A stretch of 64,000 bases of DNA from positions 496,001 through 560,000 of the forward strand of contig NZ_JAKNQQ010000002.1 of assembly GCF_022662475.1 (NCBI RefSeq), given 5' to 3'. Source of the DNA: Sphingomonas sp. TREG-RG-20F-R18-01 (GTDB lineage: Bacteria; Pseudomonadota; Alphaproteobacteria; Sphingomonadales; Sphingomonadaceae). Below are positions 47,475 through 58,116 of the stretch, one piece after another; positions within the stretch are counted from its first letter, which is position 1, and every line of letters begins with the position of its first letter. Under the pieces are notes generated by a model that worked only from the letters and a program-made list of their open reading frames with translations, was not told the origin of the DNA and did not search any database. The position numbers and the translations under genes are program-made.

Positions 47475-49451
47475 CTACTGGATCCCCATTTTCTCCCGCA
47501 GGAACAGGTCGCTCCGGTCGAGCATCGCGGTTCGCGCCTCGCTGTCGTCGAGCTGGTGGCTGAGACCCTTGAACTCGATCAGTTCGACCGACTTGCCCGC
47601 GCTGCGCAGCCGACTTGCCATCATCCGCGATTCGCTGATGCCGACATTCTGGTCCATGTCGCCGTGGAACATCAAAACGGGCGCGGTGATCTTCGCGGCG
47701 TTTTGCGCAGGCGATCCCTCACGCACGTGCGGTCCCTTGCCGATGAACGCATCGACCAGATAATAGTCCTGGAAGTCGTCGTGCTCGTGGCGGAGCGTAT
47801 CCAGGTCGGTGACCGGTGCGATGGCGATGATCGCCTTGAACAGGGCCGGATCGAGCACGGCGGATTGCAGGGCTGCATAACCACCATAGGACCAGCCGAC
47901 GATCGCCAGCGTGCTCGGCGCGGCAATCCCCTGCTTGACCAACCAGCGCCCGCCATCGTTCACGTCGCCGATCGCGGTACGCCACGACTTGAAGCCGTTT
48001 TCCTTGAACCACCCCTCGCCGTAACCGGTCGAGCCACGGTAATTGGGCTGGAGCACGACGTAGCCGCGCGCAGCGAAGAATTGCGCCAGCCAGTCGAACC
48101 CCCATTCGTCGCGCGCGCCGGGTCCACCATGTGGCATGACGATCGCCGGAAGGTTGCTGCCGGGTTTGCCGACTGGCATCGTAAGGTACGCCGGGATCGG
48201 CGTGCCATCGGCAGCGGGGAAGGTGATCGCCTTGACCGGAGCGAGCGTCATGCCGTCGAGCGGCGGGCGCGCGCGCAGCAAGCCGTCGAGGTGCCGAGTC
48301 TTTTTGTCGAACAGCATATATTCGCCCGGGTCGACGTCGCTGCCAGTCCACAGCAGCAGCTTCGATTCATCGGCGCTGGCATCGACGAATTGCACCAGAG
48401 GCCGTTCTGGCATCGCCTTGGCGAGGCTGATGCCGAGCTTTTTCAATTCCGGATCGAAGAATTCGACCTGCCGTCGATCGGTGACGTAGCTGACGCCGAC
48501 GACGCGGTGGCGGCGGCCGATCCGGATCAGTCCGGCCAGATCGACATCGGGTCGTGCAAACACGAGCTCGCGCTTCAGACTGCCATCGAGGGCGACCTTG
48601 AACAGGGCGTTGCGTCCATCCTGGGCATCGAAGCCATAAGCGACATCCAGCGTGGGATCGACGGCATAGGGATCGAAGCCATGTTCGGTCTGGGAATCGC
48701 CGCTCACCGTACTGAGCGGCAGCCAGCCCGTCTGGCCCTGCTTGCGATACTGATAGACGGTGCGGCCGTCGCTATACCCGTTGCCCCGGGTTGGCCGCAA
48801 ACCCATGATGCGAACCGTCCCCAGCCCGTCGGCAATGTACTCTTTGGCGGTCTCGCGTGGCTTTTCGATGGTTTGACGGCGTAGCGTGACAGGGTCGACG
48901 CGTTCTACCCCCATGCCTTCGGCGGCCCCCGAGATATGTGTGCCCGTATCGGCGGTCGGCACGAATTGACGGGTCATCAGGACCGAATTGCCCGTCGGGT
49001 CCCCCTGCCAGTCGATCACATGACCGCCATTTTGCATGATTCCGAGCGCCTGGAACGAATCGTGGACACTCAGCATCTTCATGTCCTTGCCGTCGGCACC
49101 GACCGTGACGAGGCGATCGAAGCCGATCATATCGCGAATCCGGCCGGTCGTGACGCTGACCCCGCAGATCAGCCGATTGCTGTTGGCCCATTCGCAATAA
49201 TCGACCTGTTCCTTCTCCCCGCTCGACGCCAGGAGGGCCGCTGGAGGCGCCGAGCCGTCGATCGTGAAGACCAGCGCGCGCACCCCGCGTTTTGCATCCG
49301 ACAGTAACGCAACGAAGCGCTTTCCGTCCGGGGACAGGCTGACCTGTTGTACTTCCTCGCGCGCACCGAATTTCCGCGCGGCGTCGCTCGCAGCATAGCC
49401 CGGCGTGGCGGTGCAGCAGACACACGCGGCCAAGATGAATTGCTTCAACAT
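47475..49451 (-). CDS. Exported S9-family prolyl-oligopeptidase-like serine peptidase
   Basis: 658 residues. A signal peptide (FILAACVCCTATPGYAA) precedes a beta-propeller-like N-terminal part (~25-380) and a C-terminal alpha/beta-hydrolase domain. Its catalytic Ser is in GWSYGGYAALQ (~500), Asp in FHGDMDQNVG (~615) and His in FKGLSHQLDDSE (~645). Family members (DPP4, acylaminoacyl peptidase) remove N-terminal dipeptides or blocked residues from peptides in the periplasm. It is divergent from the M28 peptidase with 126 bp between, suggesting shared use in peptide uptake. Confidence 0.92.
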   Translation of the reverse strand: MLKQFILAACVCCTATPGYAASDAARKFGAREEVQQVSLSPDGKRFVALLSDAKRGVRALVFTIDGSAPPAALLASSGEKEQVDYCEWANSNRLICGVSVTTGRIRDMIGFDRLVTVGADGKDMKMLSVHDSFQALGIMQNGGHVIDWQGDPTGNSVLMTRQFVPTADTGTHISGAAEGMGVERVDPVTLRRQTIEKPRETAKEYIADGLGTVRIMGLRPTRGNGYSDGRTVYQYRKQGQTGWLPLSTVSGDSQTEHGFDPYAVDPTLDVAYGFDAQDGRNALFKVALDGSLKRELVFARPDVDLAGLIRIGRRHRVVGVSYVTDRRQVEFFDPELKKLGISLAKAMPERPLVQFVDASADESKLLLWTGSDVDPGEYMLFDKKTRHLDGLLRARPPLDGMTLAPVKAITFPAADGTPIPAYLTMPVGKPGSNLPAIVMPHGGPGARDEWGFDWLAQFFAARGYVVLQPNYRGSTGYGEGWFKENGFKSWRTAIGDVNDGGRWLVKQGIAAPSTLAIVGWSYGGYAALQSAVLDPALFKAIIAIAPVTDLDTLRHEHDDFQDYYLVDAFIGKGPHVREGSPAQNAAKITAPVLMFHGDMDQNVGISESRMMASRLRSAGKSVELIEFKGLSHQLDDSEARTAMLDRSDLFLREKMGIQ

Positions 49452-49577
49452 CCCCTATTCTCCCCCTGCCGGACGATAATCACGGGTTTCAAATCTGCCA
49501 AGGGACTTGACGCGGTCCAGTTGCGTGGTTTGCCGGGGGATGCCAGAACGGTGGTTCGCAACGGGGGCACCGGATTG

Positions 49578-51251
<1,674 letters not shown>

Positions 51252-51270
51252 ACACAGGAACGTTTGAAGC

Positions 51271-52245
51271 ATGACACGCGCCGTCCCGCCCGCCGAATGG
51301 GCCCCGCACTCCGCAGTCTGGATCGGCTTCCCGAGCCATCCCGAATTGTGGGTCGAAGACCTCGAGCCCGCGCGGACCGAAGTGGTCGCGTTCGCGCGCG
51401 CGGTCCATGCCGAGGGGCGGGGCGAGCGCGTCCTGCTCGTCGCGGCGGATGACGAGGCGGCGACCGCCGCGCGCGCGATGGCGGGCGATTTCGCCGAGAT
51501 CGTGGTCGAATCGTTCGGCGACATCTGGTTGCGCGACACCGCGCCGATCCTGTTGTCGGACGGCAGCGCGCGGGATTTCGCCTTCAATGGCTGGGGCGGG
51601 AAATACGATTTGCCGGGGGATAGCGACATCGGGCGGCGGCTCGCCGAGGACAGGCAGATCGCGGTCGAAAGTTGCGACTGGGTGCTCGAGGGCGGCGCGG
51701 TCGATGGCGACGGGACCGGGTTGCTCGTCACCACCCGGCAATGCCTGTTCAACCCGAACCGCAACCCGGCGCTGGACCAGGCACAGATCGAGCAGCGGCT
51801 CCACGACGATCTCGGCTTCTCGCAAATCCTGTGGCTCGGCGACGGGCTCATGCACGACCATACCGACGGGCATGTCGACAATCTCGCGCGCTTCGTCGCG
51901 CCAGGGGTGCTCGCGATTCCGGAGGCCGCGGACAACGACCCCAACTGGCTGGTCTATCAACACGCCGCTGCCGCCGCCGCCGAGATGCCGGGGATCGAAC
52001 TGGTGCGCATTCCCTCGCCGGGCCGGGTTCTTCGCGACGAGGAGATCGTGCCCGCGAGCTACATGAACTTCTACATCGGCAATGCCGCGGTGGTCGTGCC
52101 CTTGTACGGCGCGCCCAATGATGCGGCGGCGGTCGCGGCGCTCGAAAAGCTGTTCCCGGGGCGCGACGTGGTCGGCCTGCGCGCGGATGCGATACTCACC
52201 GGCGGCGGCAGCTTCCACTGCATCTCGCAGCAGATTCCGGGGTAG
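51271..52245 (+). CDS. aguA: Agmatine deiminase
   Basis: 324 residues. SFGDIWLRDTAPI (~85), FNGWGGKYDLPGD, LEGGAVDGDGTG and HTDGHVDNLARFVAPG (~195) carry the guanidinium-binding and His/Asp residues, and GGGSFHCISQQIP at the C-terminus holds the catalytic Cys (~318). It hydrolyses agmatine to N-carbamoylputrescine, which AguB converts to putrescine; aguB is in this window at 54150. The two are separated by a metallophosphoesterase, an iron-permease-like gene and repeats rather than sitting in an operon. Confidence 0.95.
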   Translation: MTRAVPPAEWAPHSAVWIGFPSHPELWVEDLEPARTEVVAFARAVHAEGRGERVLLVAADDEAATAARAMAGDFAEIVVESFGDIWLRDTAPILLSDGSARDFAFNGWGGKYDLPGDSDIGRRLAEDRQIAVESCDWVLEGGAVDGDGTGLLVTTRQCLFNPNRNPALDQAQIEQRLHDDLGFSQILWLGDGLMHDHTDGHVDNLARFVAPGVLAIPEAADNDPNWLVYQHAAAAAAEMPGIELVRIPSPGRVLRDEEIVPASYMNFYIGNAAVVVPLYGAPNDAAAVAALEKLFPGRDVVGLRADAILTGGGSFHCISQQIPG

Positions 52246-52264
52246 GGGGGCTTCCCCCCAACCT

Positions 52265-52336
52265 CCCGTTCGTTTCGAGCGCAGTCGAGAAACCTGCGCT
52301 GTGCCGGGTTTCTCGACTACGCTCGAAACGAACGGG
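52265..52336. repeat. Inverted repeat, family B copy 2
   Basis: Arms 52265-52293 and 52308-52336 (core GTTCGTTTCGAGCG..GTCGAGAAAC) are nearly perfect complements with a 14-bp loop. It follows aguA and ends exactly at the first possible GTG start of the metallophosphoesterase gene. Confidence 0.9.
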
Positions 52337-53521
52337 GTGGTGGGGCAGCCATTTGCGCTAGGAGCTGCTCAAACCCACGCCCCACCGAAGGAACGCGCGA
52401 TCTTCCACCTGTTTTTCAGCCTGCCATGGCTGTTCGTCACGCTGCGCTTCATCCTGCCGCTCCCGTGGCATTCGGCGGCGAAGGTGATCCTCGCGCTGGT
52501 GCTGCTGGTCGGGTCGCAATTCCTGCTGTGGAGCCGGCTGTCCTCGGGGTCGCCGTTCGCGCCCGAGATGCCGCGCGCCGTCGTGCTCGCGTTCAACGTT
52601 GTCTATGGCGCGATCCTGCTGCTCGCGGTGTTCCAATTGGTGGTCGATCTCGCGCGCCTGCCTGCGCTACTGATCGGGCAGGGTGGCTTCTTGGTGCCGG
52701 TCGGTGTGCGTTACGTCATGGGCGGGGTGGCGCTTGTGCTCGCAGGACTAGGCGTGGCGCAGGCGCAGCGGGTGCCTCCGGTGCGCGATATCGACGTCGT
52801 CATCCCAGGGCTCCCCAAGGCATTCGACGGCTATACGCTGGTCCAGCTGACCGACCTCCACATCAGCCGCCTGTTCCCCGCGCGATGGACGCAGGCGGTG
52901 GTCGATCGCATCAATGCGCTCCACCCCGACCTGATCGTGGTGACCGGTGACTTCATCGACGGATCGCTCGCGATGCGCCGCGCCGATGTCGAGCCGTTGC
53001 GTGGGCTTCGCGCCGCCGACGGAATCTACGCGATCCCGGGCAACCACGAATATTTCTTCGAATATGATGCGTGGATGGCGCATTTCGCGGCGATGGGGAT
53101 GCACCTGCTCCCCAACGCGCATGCGGTGCTGACGCGCGGCGACGGGCGGCTGGTGCTCGCGGGCGTCACCGATCTGTCGGCGCGGGCGACCGGCCATCCC
53201 GCGCCCGATCTCGGCAAGGCGCTTGCGGGGGCCCCGGCGGGCGCGCCGATCATCCTGCTCGACCACCAGCCCCGCATGGCGCGGGCGGCGGCGGCGCGCG
53301 GCGTGGCGTTGCAGCTGTCGGGGCATACGCATGGCGGGATGATCGTCGGTCTCGACCGGCTGGTGGCGCGCGCCAATGCCGGGTTCGTCTCGGGGCGCTA
53401 CGACGTCGATGGGATGACGCTGTACGTCAACAACGGTACGGGCCTGTGGCCGGGCTTTGCGCTGCGGCTCGGCGTGCCGTCAGAGCTGACGCGGATCACG
53501 CTGCGCGCGGGGGCGCACTAG
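52337..53521 (+). CDS. Membrane-anchored metallophosphoesterase
   Basis: 394 residues if started at GTG 52337. The N-terminal part has three to four membrane helices (FHLFFSLPWLFVTLRFILPL; VVYGAILLLAVFQLVVDLA; YVMGGVALVLAGLGVAQA). The calcineurin-like phosphoesterase domain follows: LTDLHI, VTGDFIDG, PGNHEYFF, LDHQPRMA and GHTHGGMI. YkuE-like proteins of this type hydrolyse phosphate esters such as UDP-sugar or lipid head groups. The start is unclear: the natural N-terminus looks like FHLFFSLPW, which follows an ATC at 52400 with AAGGA upstream; no ATG lies there. Confidence 0.85.
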   Translation: MVGQPFALGAAQTHAPPKERAIFHLFFSLPWLFVTLRFILPLPWHSAAKVILALVLLVGSQFLLWSRLSSGSPFAPEMPRAVVLAFNVVYGAILLLAVFQLVVDLARLPALLIGQGGFLVPVGVRYVMGGVALVLAGLGVAQAQRVPPVRDIDVVIPGLPKAFDGYTLVQLTDLHISRLFPARWTQAVVDRINALHPDLIVVTGDFIDGSLAMRRADVEPLRGLRAADGIYAIPGNHEYFFEYDAWMAHFAAMGMHLLPNAHAVLTRGDGRLVLAGVTDLSARATGHPAPDLGKALAGAPAGAPIILLDHQPRMARAAAARGVALQLSGHTHGGMIVGLDRLVARANAGFVSGRYDVDGMTLYVNNGTGLWPGFALRLGVPSELTRITLRAGAH

Positions 53522-53532
53522 ACTCACCCCTT

Positions 53533-53687
53533 CCGTTCGCCCTGAGCGCAGTCGAAGGGCCGCTTGCCGAGTAGAGCGGAGCCTGTGGCGCGCGGGGCTT
53601 CGACTTCGCTCAGCCCGAACGGATGGGGGGATTGCGCCAAACCAACGCGGTGTCTGCAACTCCAGGTTCCTGCCTGCACAGGAACAC
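53533..53687. repeat. Family A copy 4 and a family E arm
   Basis: Family A arms at 53533-53560 and 53597-53622 form an inverted pair. A single family E arm (TCCAGGTTCCTGCCTGCACA then GGAACAC, 53661-53687) follows. They fill most of the 180 bp between the convergent metallophosphoesterase and iron-permease-like genes. Confidence 0.85.
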
Positions 53688-53701
53688 GCAGCGGTGGGAC
53701 C

Positions 53702-54100
53702 CTACAGCCGCCCGAGCAACCGCTCGATCGATTCATGATGCGTCGTGTTGTCACCGCATTCGCGCTCGAGCACGCGCTTGATCCGCTCGAGTTCGTCCTG
53801 CGTCATATGCTCGATCCCGATGAACTCGTTGCGCGCCGTGTTCGTTGCGCGGATGATCTCGTCGAGCTTGGCCTGGATCGCCGAGGCATCGCGATTCTGT
53901 GCATTCTGGATCAGGAATACCATCAGGAACGTGATGATCGTCGTCGAGGTGTTGATGACGAGCTGCCACGTGTCGGAATAATGAAAGACCGGTCCGGTCA
54001 GGCCCCAAAGCAGCACGACCATGAAGGCGATGACGAACGCGACCGGTCGGCCCGCCCAGTTCGCAACCCGTTGCGCGATCGTTTCGAACAAGCGTTCCAT
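53702..54100 (-). CDS. Low-affinity iron permease-like small membrane protein
   Basis: 132 residues. Two membrane helices (AFVIAFMVVLLWGLTGPVF and LVINTSTTIITFLMVFLIQNAQNRD) are followed by a cytoplasmic helix with DASAIQAKLDEIIRATNTARNEFIGIEHM. This is the bacterial domain related to yeast Fet4. Whether it transports iron in bacteria is not established. The ORF extends upstream to 54394 but MERLFETIAQ at 54100 is the family N-terminus. It is divergent from aguB (49 bp). Confidence 0.85.
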   Translation of the reverse strand: MERLFETIAQRVANWAGRPVAFVIAFMVVLLWGLTGPVFHYSDTWQLVINTSTTIITFLMVFLIQNAQNRDASAIQAKLDEIIRATNTARNEFIGIEHMTQDELERIKRVLERECGDNTTHHESIERLLGRL

Positions 54101-54149
54101 CAGCGATATCCCATTTGAATCTGGCGCGCGAAGCACGATATGGCGGCGC

Positions 54150-55001
54150 ATGACCGAAATCACCGTCGCCGCGCTGCAACTCGCCTTCTCCAACGATATG
54201 GACGCGAATATCGAGCATGTCTCGGAACTCGTGCGCGAGGCCGCGAGCCGGGGGGCGCAGGTGATCCTGCCGCCCGAACTGTTCGAGGGAGAATATTTCT
54301 GCCGGGTCGAGGACGAGGGGCTGTTCTCCAACGCCAAACCCGTCGGCGAGCATAAGGCGGTGCTCGCGATGCAGGCGCTCGCCGAGGCGCTCAAGGTGAC
54401 GATCCCGACGAGCTTCTTCGAGGCGGACGGGCCGCATCACTATAACAGCCTCGCCATGATCGGCCCCGACGGCGAAGTGCAGGGCGTCTATCGCAAGAGC
54501 CATATCCCGGACGGCCCGGGCTATGAGGAGAAATTCTATTTCCGCCCCGGCAACACCGGCTTCAAGGTTTGGCCGGGCCCGGAGAAGACGACGCTCGGCG
54601 TCGGCGTGTGCTGGGATCAATGGTATCCCGAGACCGCGCGGGCGATGATGCTGATGGGCGCGCAAGTGCTGTTCTATCCCACCGCGATCGGCAGCGAGCC
54701 GCATGACACGTCGCTCGATACCGCGCGGCTGTGGCGGCGCGCGATGGTCGGCCATGCGGTCTCCAACGTCGTGCCGATCGTCGCGGCGAACCGCGTCGGC
54801 GTCGAGCATGACCAGACGTTCTATGGCACCAGCTTCATCGCGGACGAGCGCGGCGACATTCTCGCCGAGCTGGGGCGCGAAGACGAGGGCGTGATCACCG
54901 CGACGATCGACCTCGACCGGGTAAAGCGCCACCGCGCCGCCTTCGGTTTCTTCCGGGATCGCCGGCCCGAGCTGTACGGTCGCCTGGTCCAGGATATCTG
55001 A
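54150..55001 (+). CDS. aguB: N-carbamoylputrescine amidase
   Basis: 283 residues of the nitrilase superfamily. The catalytic triad is Glu in LPPELFEGEYFC (~43), Lys in YRKSHIPDGPGY (~117) and Cys in GVGVCWDQWYPE (~155). These blocks are close to plant and bacterial AguB. It hydrolyses N-carbamoylputrescine to putrescine, completing the agmatine route started by aguA. Putrescine feeds spermidine or homospermidine synthesis. The ATG follows the divergent start of the iron-permease-like gene by 49 bp. Confidence 0.94.
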   Translation: MTEITVAALQLAFSNDMDANIEHVSELVREAASRGAQVILPPELFEGEYFCRVEDEGLFSNAKPVGEHKAVLAMQALAEALKVTIPTSFFEADGPHHYNSLAMIGPDGEVQGVYRKSHIPDGPGYEEKFYFRPGNTGFKVWPGPEKTTLGVGVCWDQWYPETARAMMLMGAQVLFYPTAIGSEPHDTSLDTARLWRRAMVGHAVSNVVPIVAANRVGVEHDQTFYGTSFIADERGDILAELGREDEGVITATIDLDRVKRHRAAFGFFRDRRPELYGRLVQDI

Positions 55002-55194
55002 CACCGGCATGCGACAGCAATGGTTCGGGGGAGATCCGCGGGGGTAACCGGGCGGGGGGGAGAACGGTTCGACCCGTTCAAATGCCTCGATCACTCCCGC
55101 GCATCAGTACGCTACGCGCCACGACCGTTGCAATACTCCGCACCGGCCGAGACCCGTATAGCCAATGCGGGTAACAATATCTCTCATCCATTAG

Positions 55195-55210
55195 ACCGAA
55201 AATATTCGGT
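55195..55210. terminator. Small AT-rich hairpin after the uracil-DNA glycosylase gene
   Basis: ACCGAA-AATA-TTCGGT, a perfect 6-bp arm dyad overlapping the stop of the minus-strand glycosylase gene. It stands out from the GC-rich surroundings. The 208-bp gap 55002-55209 otherwise holds nothing I recognise. Confidence 0.4.
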
Positions 55211-55878
55211 TAACGTGCGGATTCATCGCGTAATTCCGCTGCACGTGCGAAGACGGCCTCGAACATCTCGGTGGTCAGTCTTCCGGTGTTCTGATTGTAG
55301 CGCGAACAGTGATAGCTATCGATCAGGATCCGGCCATCGGGCATGCGATGTTCGGCGAGATGACCGAACTTGCACTTGGGCAGCCGGCCGCCCAGCGCCT
55401 TGACCGCGGACTGATGCGCGATCTGGCCCAATGCGACGAATACGCGCGCCCGCGGGAGCGCCGCGATCTGTCCTTCGAGAAACGGGCGGCACGTGCGGAT
55501 TTCTTCCGGCGTGGGCTTGTTCTGGGGCGGCAGGCATTTGACCGCGTTGATGATCATCGCCCCCTGCAGCTGCAGCGTATCATCCGGCTTTGCCTCATAG
55601 ACGCCGGTGGCAAAGCCGTATTTGGCAAGCGTCTCGAACAGGAGCACCCCGGCGAAATCACCCGTGAACGGGCGCCCGGTGCGGTTGGCGCCATGCTTGC
55701 CGGGCGCGAGGCCGATGATGCCGAGCCACGCCGCCGGATCGCCAAAGGCGTTGACCGGGGCGTTCCACCACGTCGGAAATTCCTGCCGCAATTCCTCGCG
55801 AAAGCCGACGAGTCGGGGGCAGAGGGGGCAATCGTGGGGCGGCTCGGAGTCCGCGATCGGGCTGGGTGCGAAGTTCAT
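55210..55878 (-). CDS. Uracil-DNA glycosylase, family 5-like (UdgB)
   Basis: 222 residues. A 4Fe-4S-type CPLCPRL lies at the N-terminus. GLAPGKHGANRTGRPFTGDFAG (~65-85) is the signature of family 5 (UdgB) enzymes, whose first motif differs from Ung. The second motif YHCSRYNQNTGRLT (~200) provides the active-site His/Asn. These enzymes remove uracil and other deaminated bases from DNA. Its start overlaps no gene; folK begins 24 bp away in the other direction. ATG 55878 is chosen because the longer form lacks a ribosome site. Confidence 0.88.
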   Translation of the reverse strand: MNFAPSPIADSEPPHDCPLCPRLVGFREELRQEFPTWWNAPVNAFGDPAAWLGIIGLAPGKHGANRTGRPFTGDFAGVLLFETLAKYGFATGVYEAKPDDTLQLQGAMIINAVKCLPPQNKPTPEEIRTCRPFLEGQIAALPRARVFVALGQIAHQSAVKALGGRLPKCKFGHLAEHRMPDGRILIDSYHCSRYNQNTGRLTTEMFEAVFARAAELRDESAR

Positions 55879-55901
55879 CGAAAAGCGATAGGCGTGTTTG
55901 G

Positions 55902-56399
55902 GTGTCGATCTCAACCACCTACCCGATCTATGCGATCGCAATCGGCTCGAACCGGCGCGGGCGGCATGGCAGCCCGCGCGCCGAGGTGCTGGCAGCGATT
56001 GCGGCTTTGCCGCGCGTCACGGCGGTATCGCGGCTGATCGAGACAGCACCGATCGGGCCATCGATCCGGCGCTTCACCAATGCCGTCATCTTGCTGGAAA
56101 GCGCGGATCCGCCGCCGATGCTGCTGCTGCGGCTGAAGGCGATCGAACGGCAGTTCGGGCGTCGCCGTGGCCAGCGCTGGGCGGCGCGCGTGATCGATCT
56201 CGACATCGTGCTGTGGTCGGGCGGGGCATGGCGCGAACCGGGCCTGATCGTTCCGCACGTCGCGTTTCGGTCGCGGGATTTCGTGCTTGCGCCGCTCGCG
56301 GACATTGCGCCGCAGTGGCGCGATCCGCAGTCGGGCCGAACGATGCGCCAACTCGCCACGCGCTTGCACATGGTTGACCGCAAGCCCGTCCGCTCCTAA
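55902..56399 (+). CDS. folK: 2-amino-4-hydroxy-6-hydroxymethyldihydropteridine diphosphokinase
   Basis: 165 residues from GTG 55902. IAIGSNRRG (~12), RRRGQRWAARVIDLDIVLW (~95) and VPHVAFRSRDFVLAPLADIAP (~125) are the HPPK signature and ATP/pterin-binding blocks. It pyrophosphorylates the pterin in folate synthesis. No good ribosome site precedes GTG 55902; the in-frame ATG at 55866 would overlap the divergent glycosylase start. tRNA-Lys follows 15 bp after the stop. Confidence 0.92.
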   Translation: MSISTTYPIYAIAIGSNRRGRHGSPRAEVLAAIAALPRVTAVSRLIETAPIGPSIRRFTNAVILLESADPPPMLLLRLKAIERQFGRRRGQRWAARVIDLDIVLWSGGAWREPGLIVPHVAFRSRDFVLAPLADIAPQWRDPQSGRTMRQLATRLHMVDRKPVRS

Positions 56400-56414
56400 C
56401 GCGCATCGGCGTGT

Positions 56415-56490
56415 GGGCTCGTAGCTCAGTCGGTAGAGCAACGGACTTTTAATCTGTAGGTCCCGGGTTCGAATCCCGGCGAGCCCACCA
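56415..56490 (+). tRNA. tRNA-Lys (anticodon TTT)
   Basis: 76 nt including CCA. The acceptor GGGCTCG pairs with CGAGCCC, the D arm is GCTC..GAGC, the anticodon stem ACGGA/TCTGT encloses CTTTTAA giving TTT, and the T arm is CCGGG TTCGAAT CCCGG. Confidence 0.97.
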
Positions 56491-56555
56491 CGCATCCCTG
56501 GAAAGCGCCCGTGCCAGCCCATGCCGCCTGTCGTGGCGCGCGCAGGCCGATCCGG

Positions 56556-57908
56556 TCAGCCGGGATGCGGCTTGGCCAGGGTCGTTCGCATCCGTCCCGA
56601 TGACTGGGTCTGCCGGACGCGCGGGGTAATCAGCGGGCTTGCCGCTTCGATCCGCGCGACGATGCCTTCGGTCAATTTGGCGAGCGCCTCTTCTGAGAAG
56701 AAACCACCCGGGACCAGGCACCGATCGATCAGAACGCGCCGGAATGCAGCGAAGGTTTCGGCATCCGGCTTTCCGGGATTGCGCCAGAAGTCGTCGAGCC
56801 GTCCCTGGAAGGTGATGTCCTCGATGTCATAGACGGCTTGCCCCAACGCGATCACCGGAATGCCCTGCGCCAGCGCCAGCGTCCCGCTCGTGCTGTTGAT
56901 CGTCACCATGCCTTGCGATCGTTCCGACAGGGGGACGATGTCGCCGCCTTCGAGATAATCGATCCGGTCGGTCACGCCGTGCAGCGCCGCGAGCGTCATC
57001 GTCTCAAGCCGCCAATCGCGCACGCCATTGTCGAGTGGATGTTCCTTGATCACCAGCCGCAGCGCAGGGGGCGCATGGCTGGCGAAGGACGTGATCACCA
57101 TGCGCAGGGCGTCAGCGATGCCGGCAAAGGACGAATGCAACCGAATCTGCGCGTCCGAATCGAGCTGGAGCGGGAACAGGACATACGGGTCCTCGCGCGC
57201 TGCCAGCGCGCTCTGTACGGACTGCGCGCGTTCCGCGGCTGCCTTGCGCCGCATCAGCCGCCGGACCCATCCCATGCCCTCGACCAGCGGGTGCCACGGC
57301 CGGTGATTTTCCCAATGGGGATACTGCGAACGACTGAGCACGTCCGCGGTATTGTAGATCAGCGCTTCGGTCGCCCGGCGTCGGAAGGAGGACGAGACGG
57401 GCTCGTGCTGCGGGGCCGGGGGCAGCGCGGCCGCCTGGGCACGATACCATAGCGGGTCGCGCGGCAGCGTCGAATGACCGTTAACCCCGCCGAGTTCGAG
57501 CGTTACCCAATCGGGGCGGATATAGCCCTCTTCAAAGACATGAACGGGAATATGCAGTTCGCGGCAGACCGCGATGGCGGCCATGTGGATCGGACGACAG
57601 TCTCCGAACAGCAGAACGTCGGTAATCGCGCGATCAGCAATCAGTTGACGCAACGCCGCCGGCCAGTCTTCCAGACGGCCGCGATAGTCGATGGCATTTG
57701 GAAGCCGCCAGAACAGGCGATCGCCGCCGTTGAAGTTGACCTTGTGCACGGTATATCCGTCGCGTCGCAGCACCTGTCCGAGGCGACGGAAGAGTGGCCC
57801 CATCAATCCCTGCAACAAGAGAATGTTGCGCGTTGCTAGCGGTTGAGGATCCCCCAACCCCGCGGTCGGTGCGCGCAGACCGGACTGGTCGGAAAGCTGA
57901 TCCGGCAT
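56556..57908 (-). CDS. Capsule polysaccharide export/biosynthesis protein, KpsS-like
   Basis: 450 residues from ATG 57908, with AGGAA 8 nt upstream. LLLQGLMGPLFRRLGQVL, VFEEGYIRPDWVTLELGG (~130) and RLVIKEHPLDNG with TINSTSGTLALAQGIPVIALG are the capsule-synthesis (KpsS/LipB) motifs. KpsS and KpsC add a Kdo primer to phosphatidylglycerol on which group 2 capsules are built. KpsC-like sequence at the other end of this region supports the call. The ORF continues upstream to 58346 but without a suitable start. Confidence 0.88.
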   Translation of the reverse strand: MPDQLSDQSGLRAPTAGLGDPQPLATRNILLLQGLMGPLFRRLGQVLRRDGYTVHKVNFNGGDRLFWRLPNAIDYRGRLEDWPAALRQLIADRAITDVLLFGDCRPIHMAAIAVCRELHIPVHVFEEGYIRPDWVTLELGGVNGHSTLPRDPLWYRAQAAALPPAPQHEPVSSSFRRRATEALIYNTADVLSRSQYPHWENHRPWHPLVEGMGWVRRLMRRKAAAERAQSVQSALAAREDPYVLFPLQLDSDAQIRLHSSFAGIADALRMVITSFASHAPPALRLVIKEHPLDNGVRDWRLETMTLAALHGVTDRIDYLEGGDIVPLSERSQGMVTINSTSGTLALAQGIPVIALGQAVYDIEDITFQGRLDDFWRNPGKPDAETFAAFRRVLIDRCLVPGGFFSEEALAKLTEGIVARIEAASPLITPRVRQTQSSGRMRTTLAKPHPG

Positions 57909-58116
57909 CCGTAAGTTCCTCGTCATTTCTGATGGCGTTTCATTGAGTGCAACGCCGCCTCGGCCTGGCCATAGAGATCGTGCGGCGTATTTCCAAGGCA
58001 TTGCGCGGCGGAGCGGGGCCGTGACAGCCAGACGGCCCGTCGCTATAGCCGGACCGGATTCTTCTCTTCTCCAAGCCGCGGGTCGACAACGACACGGCGG
58101 GGACGCGACCTTTTCT

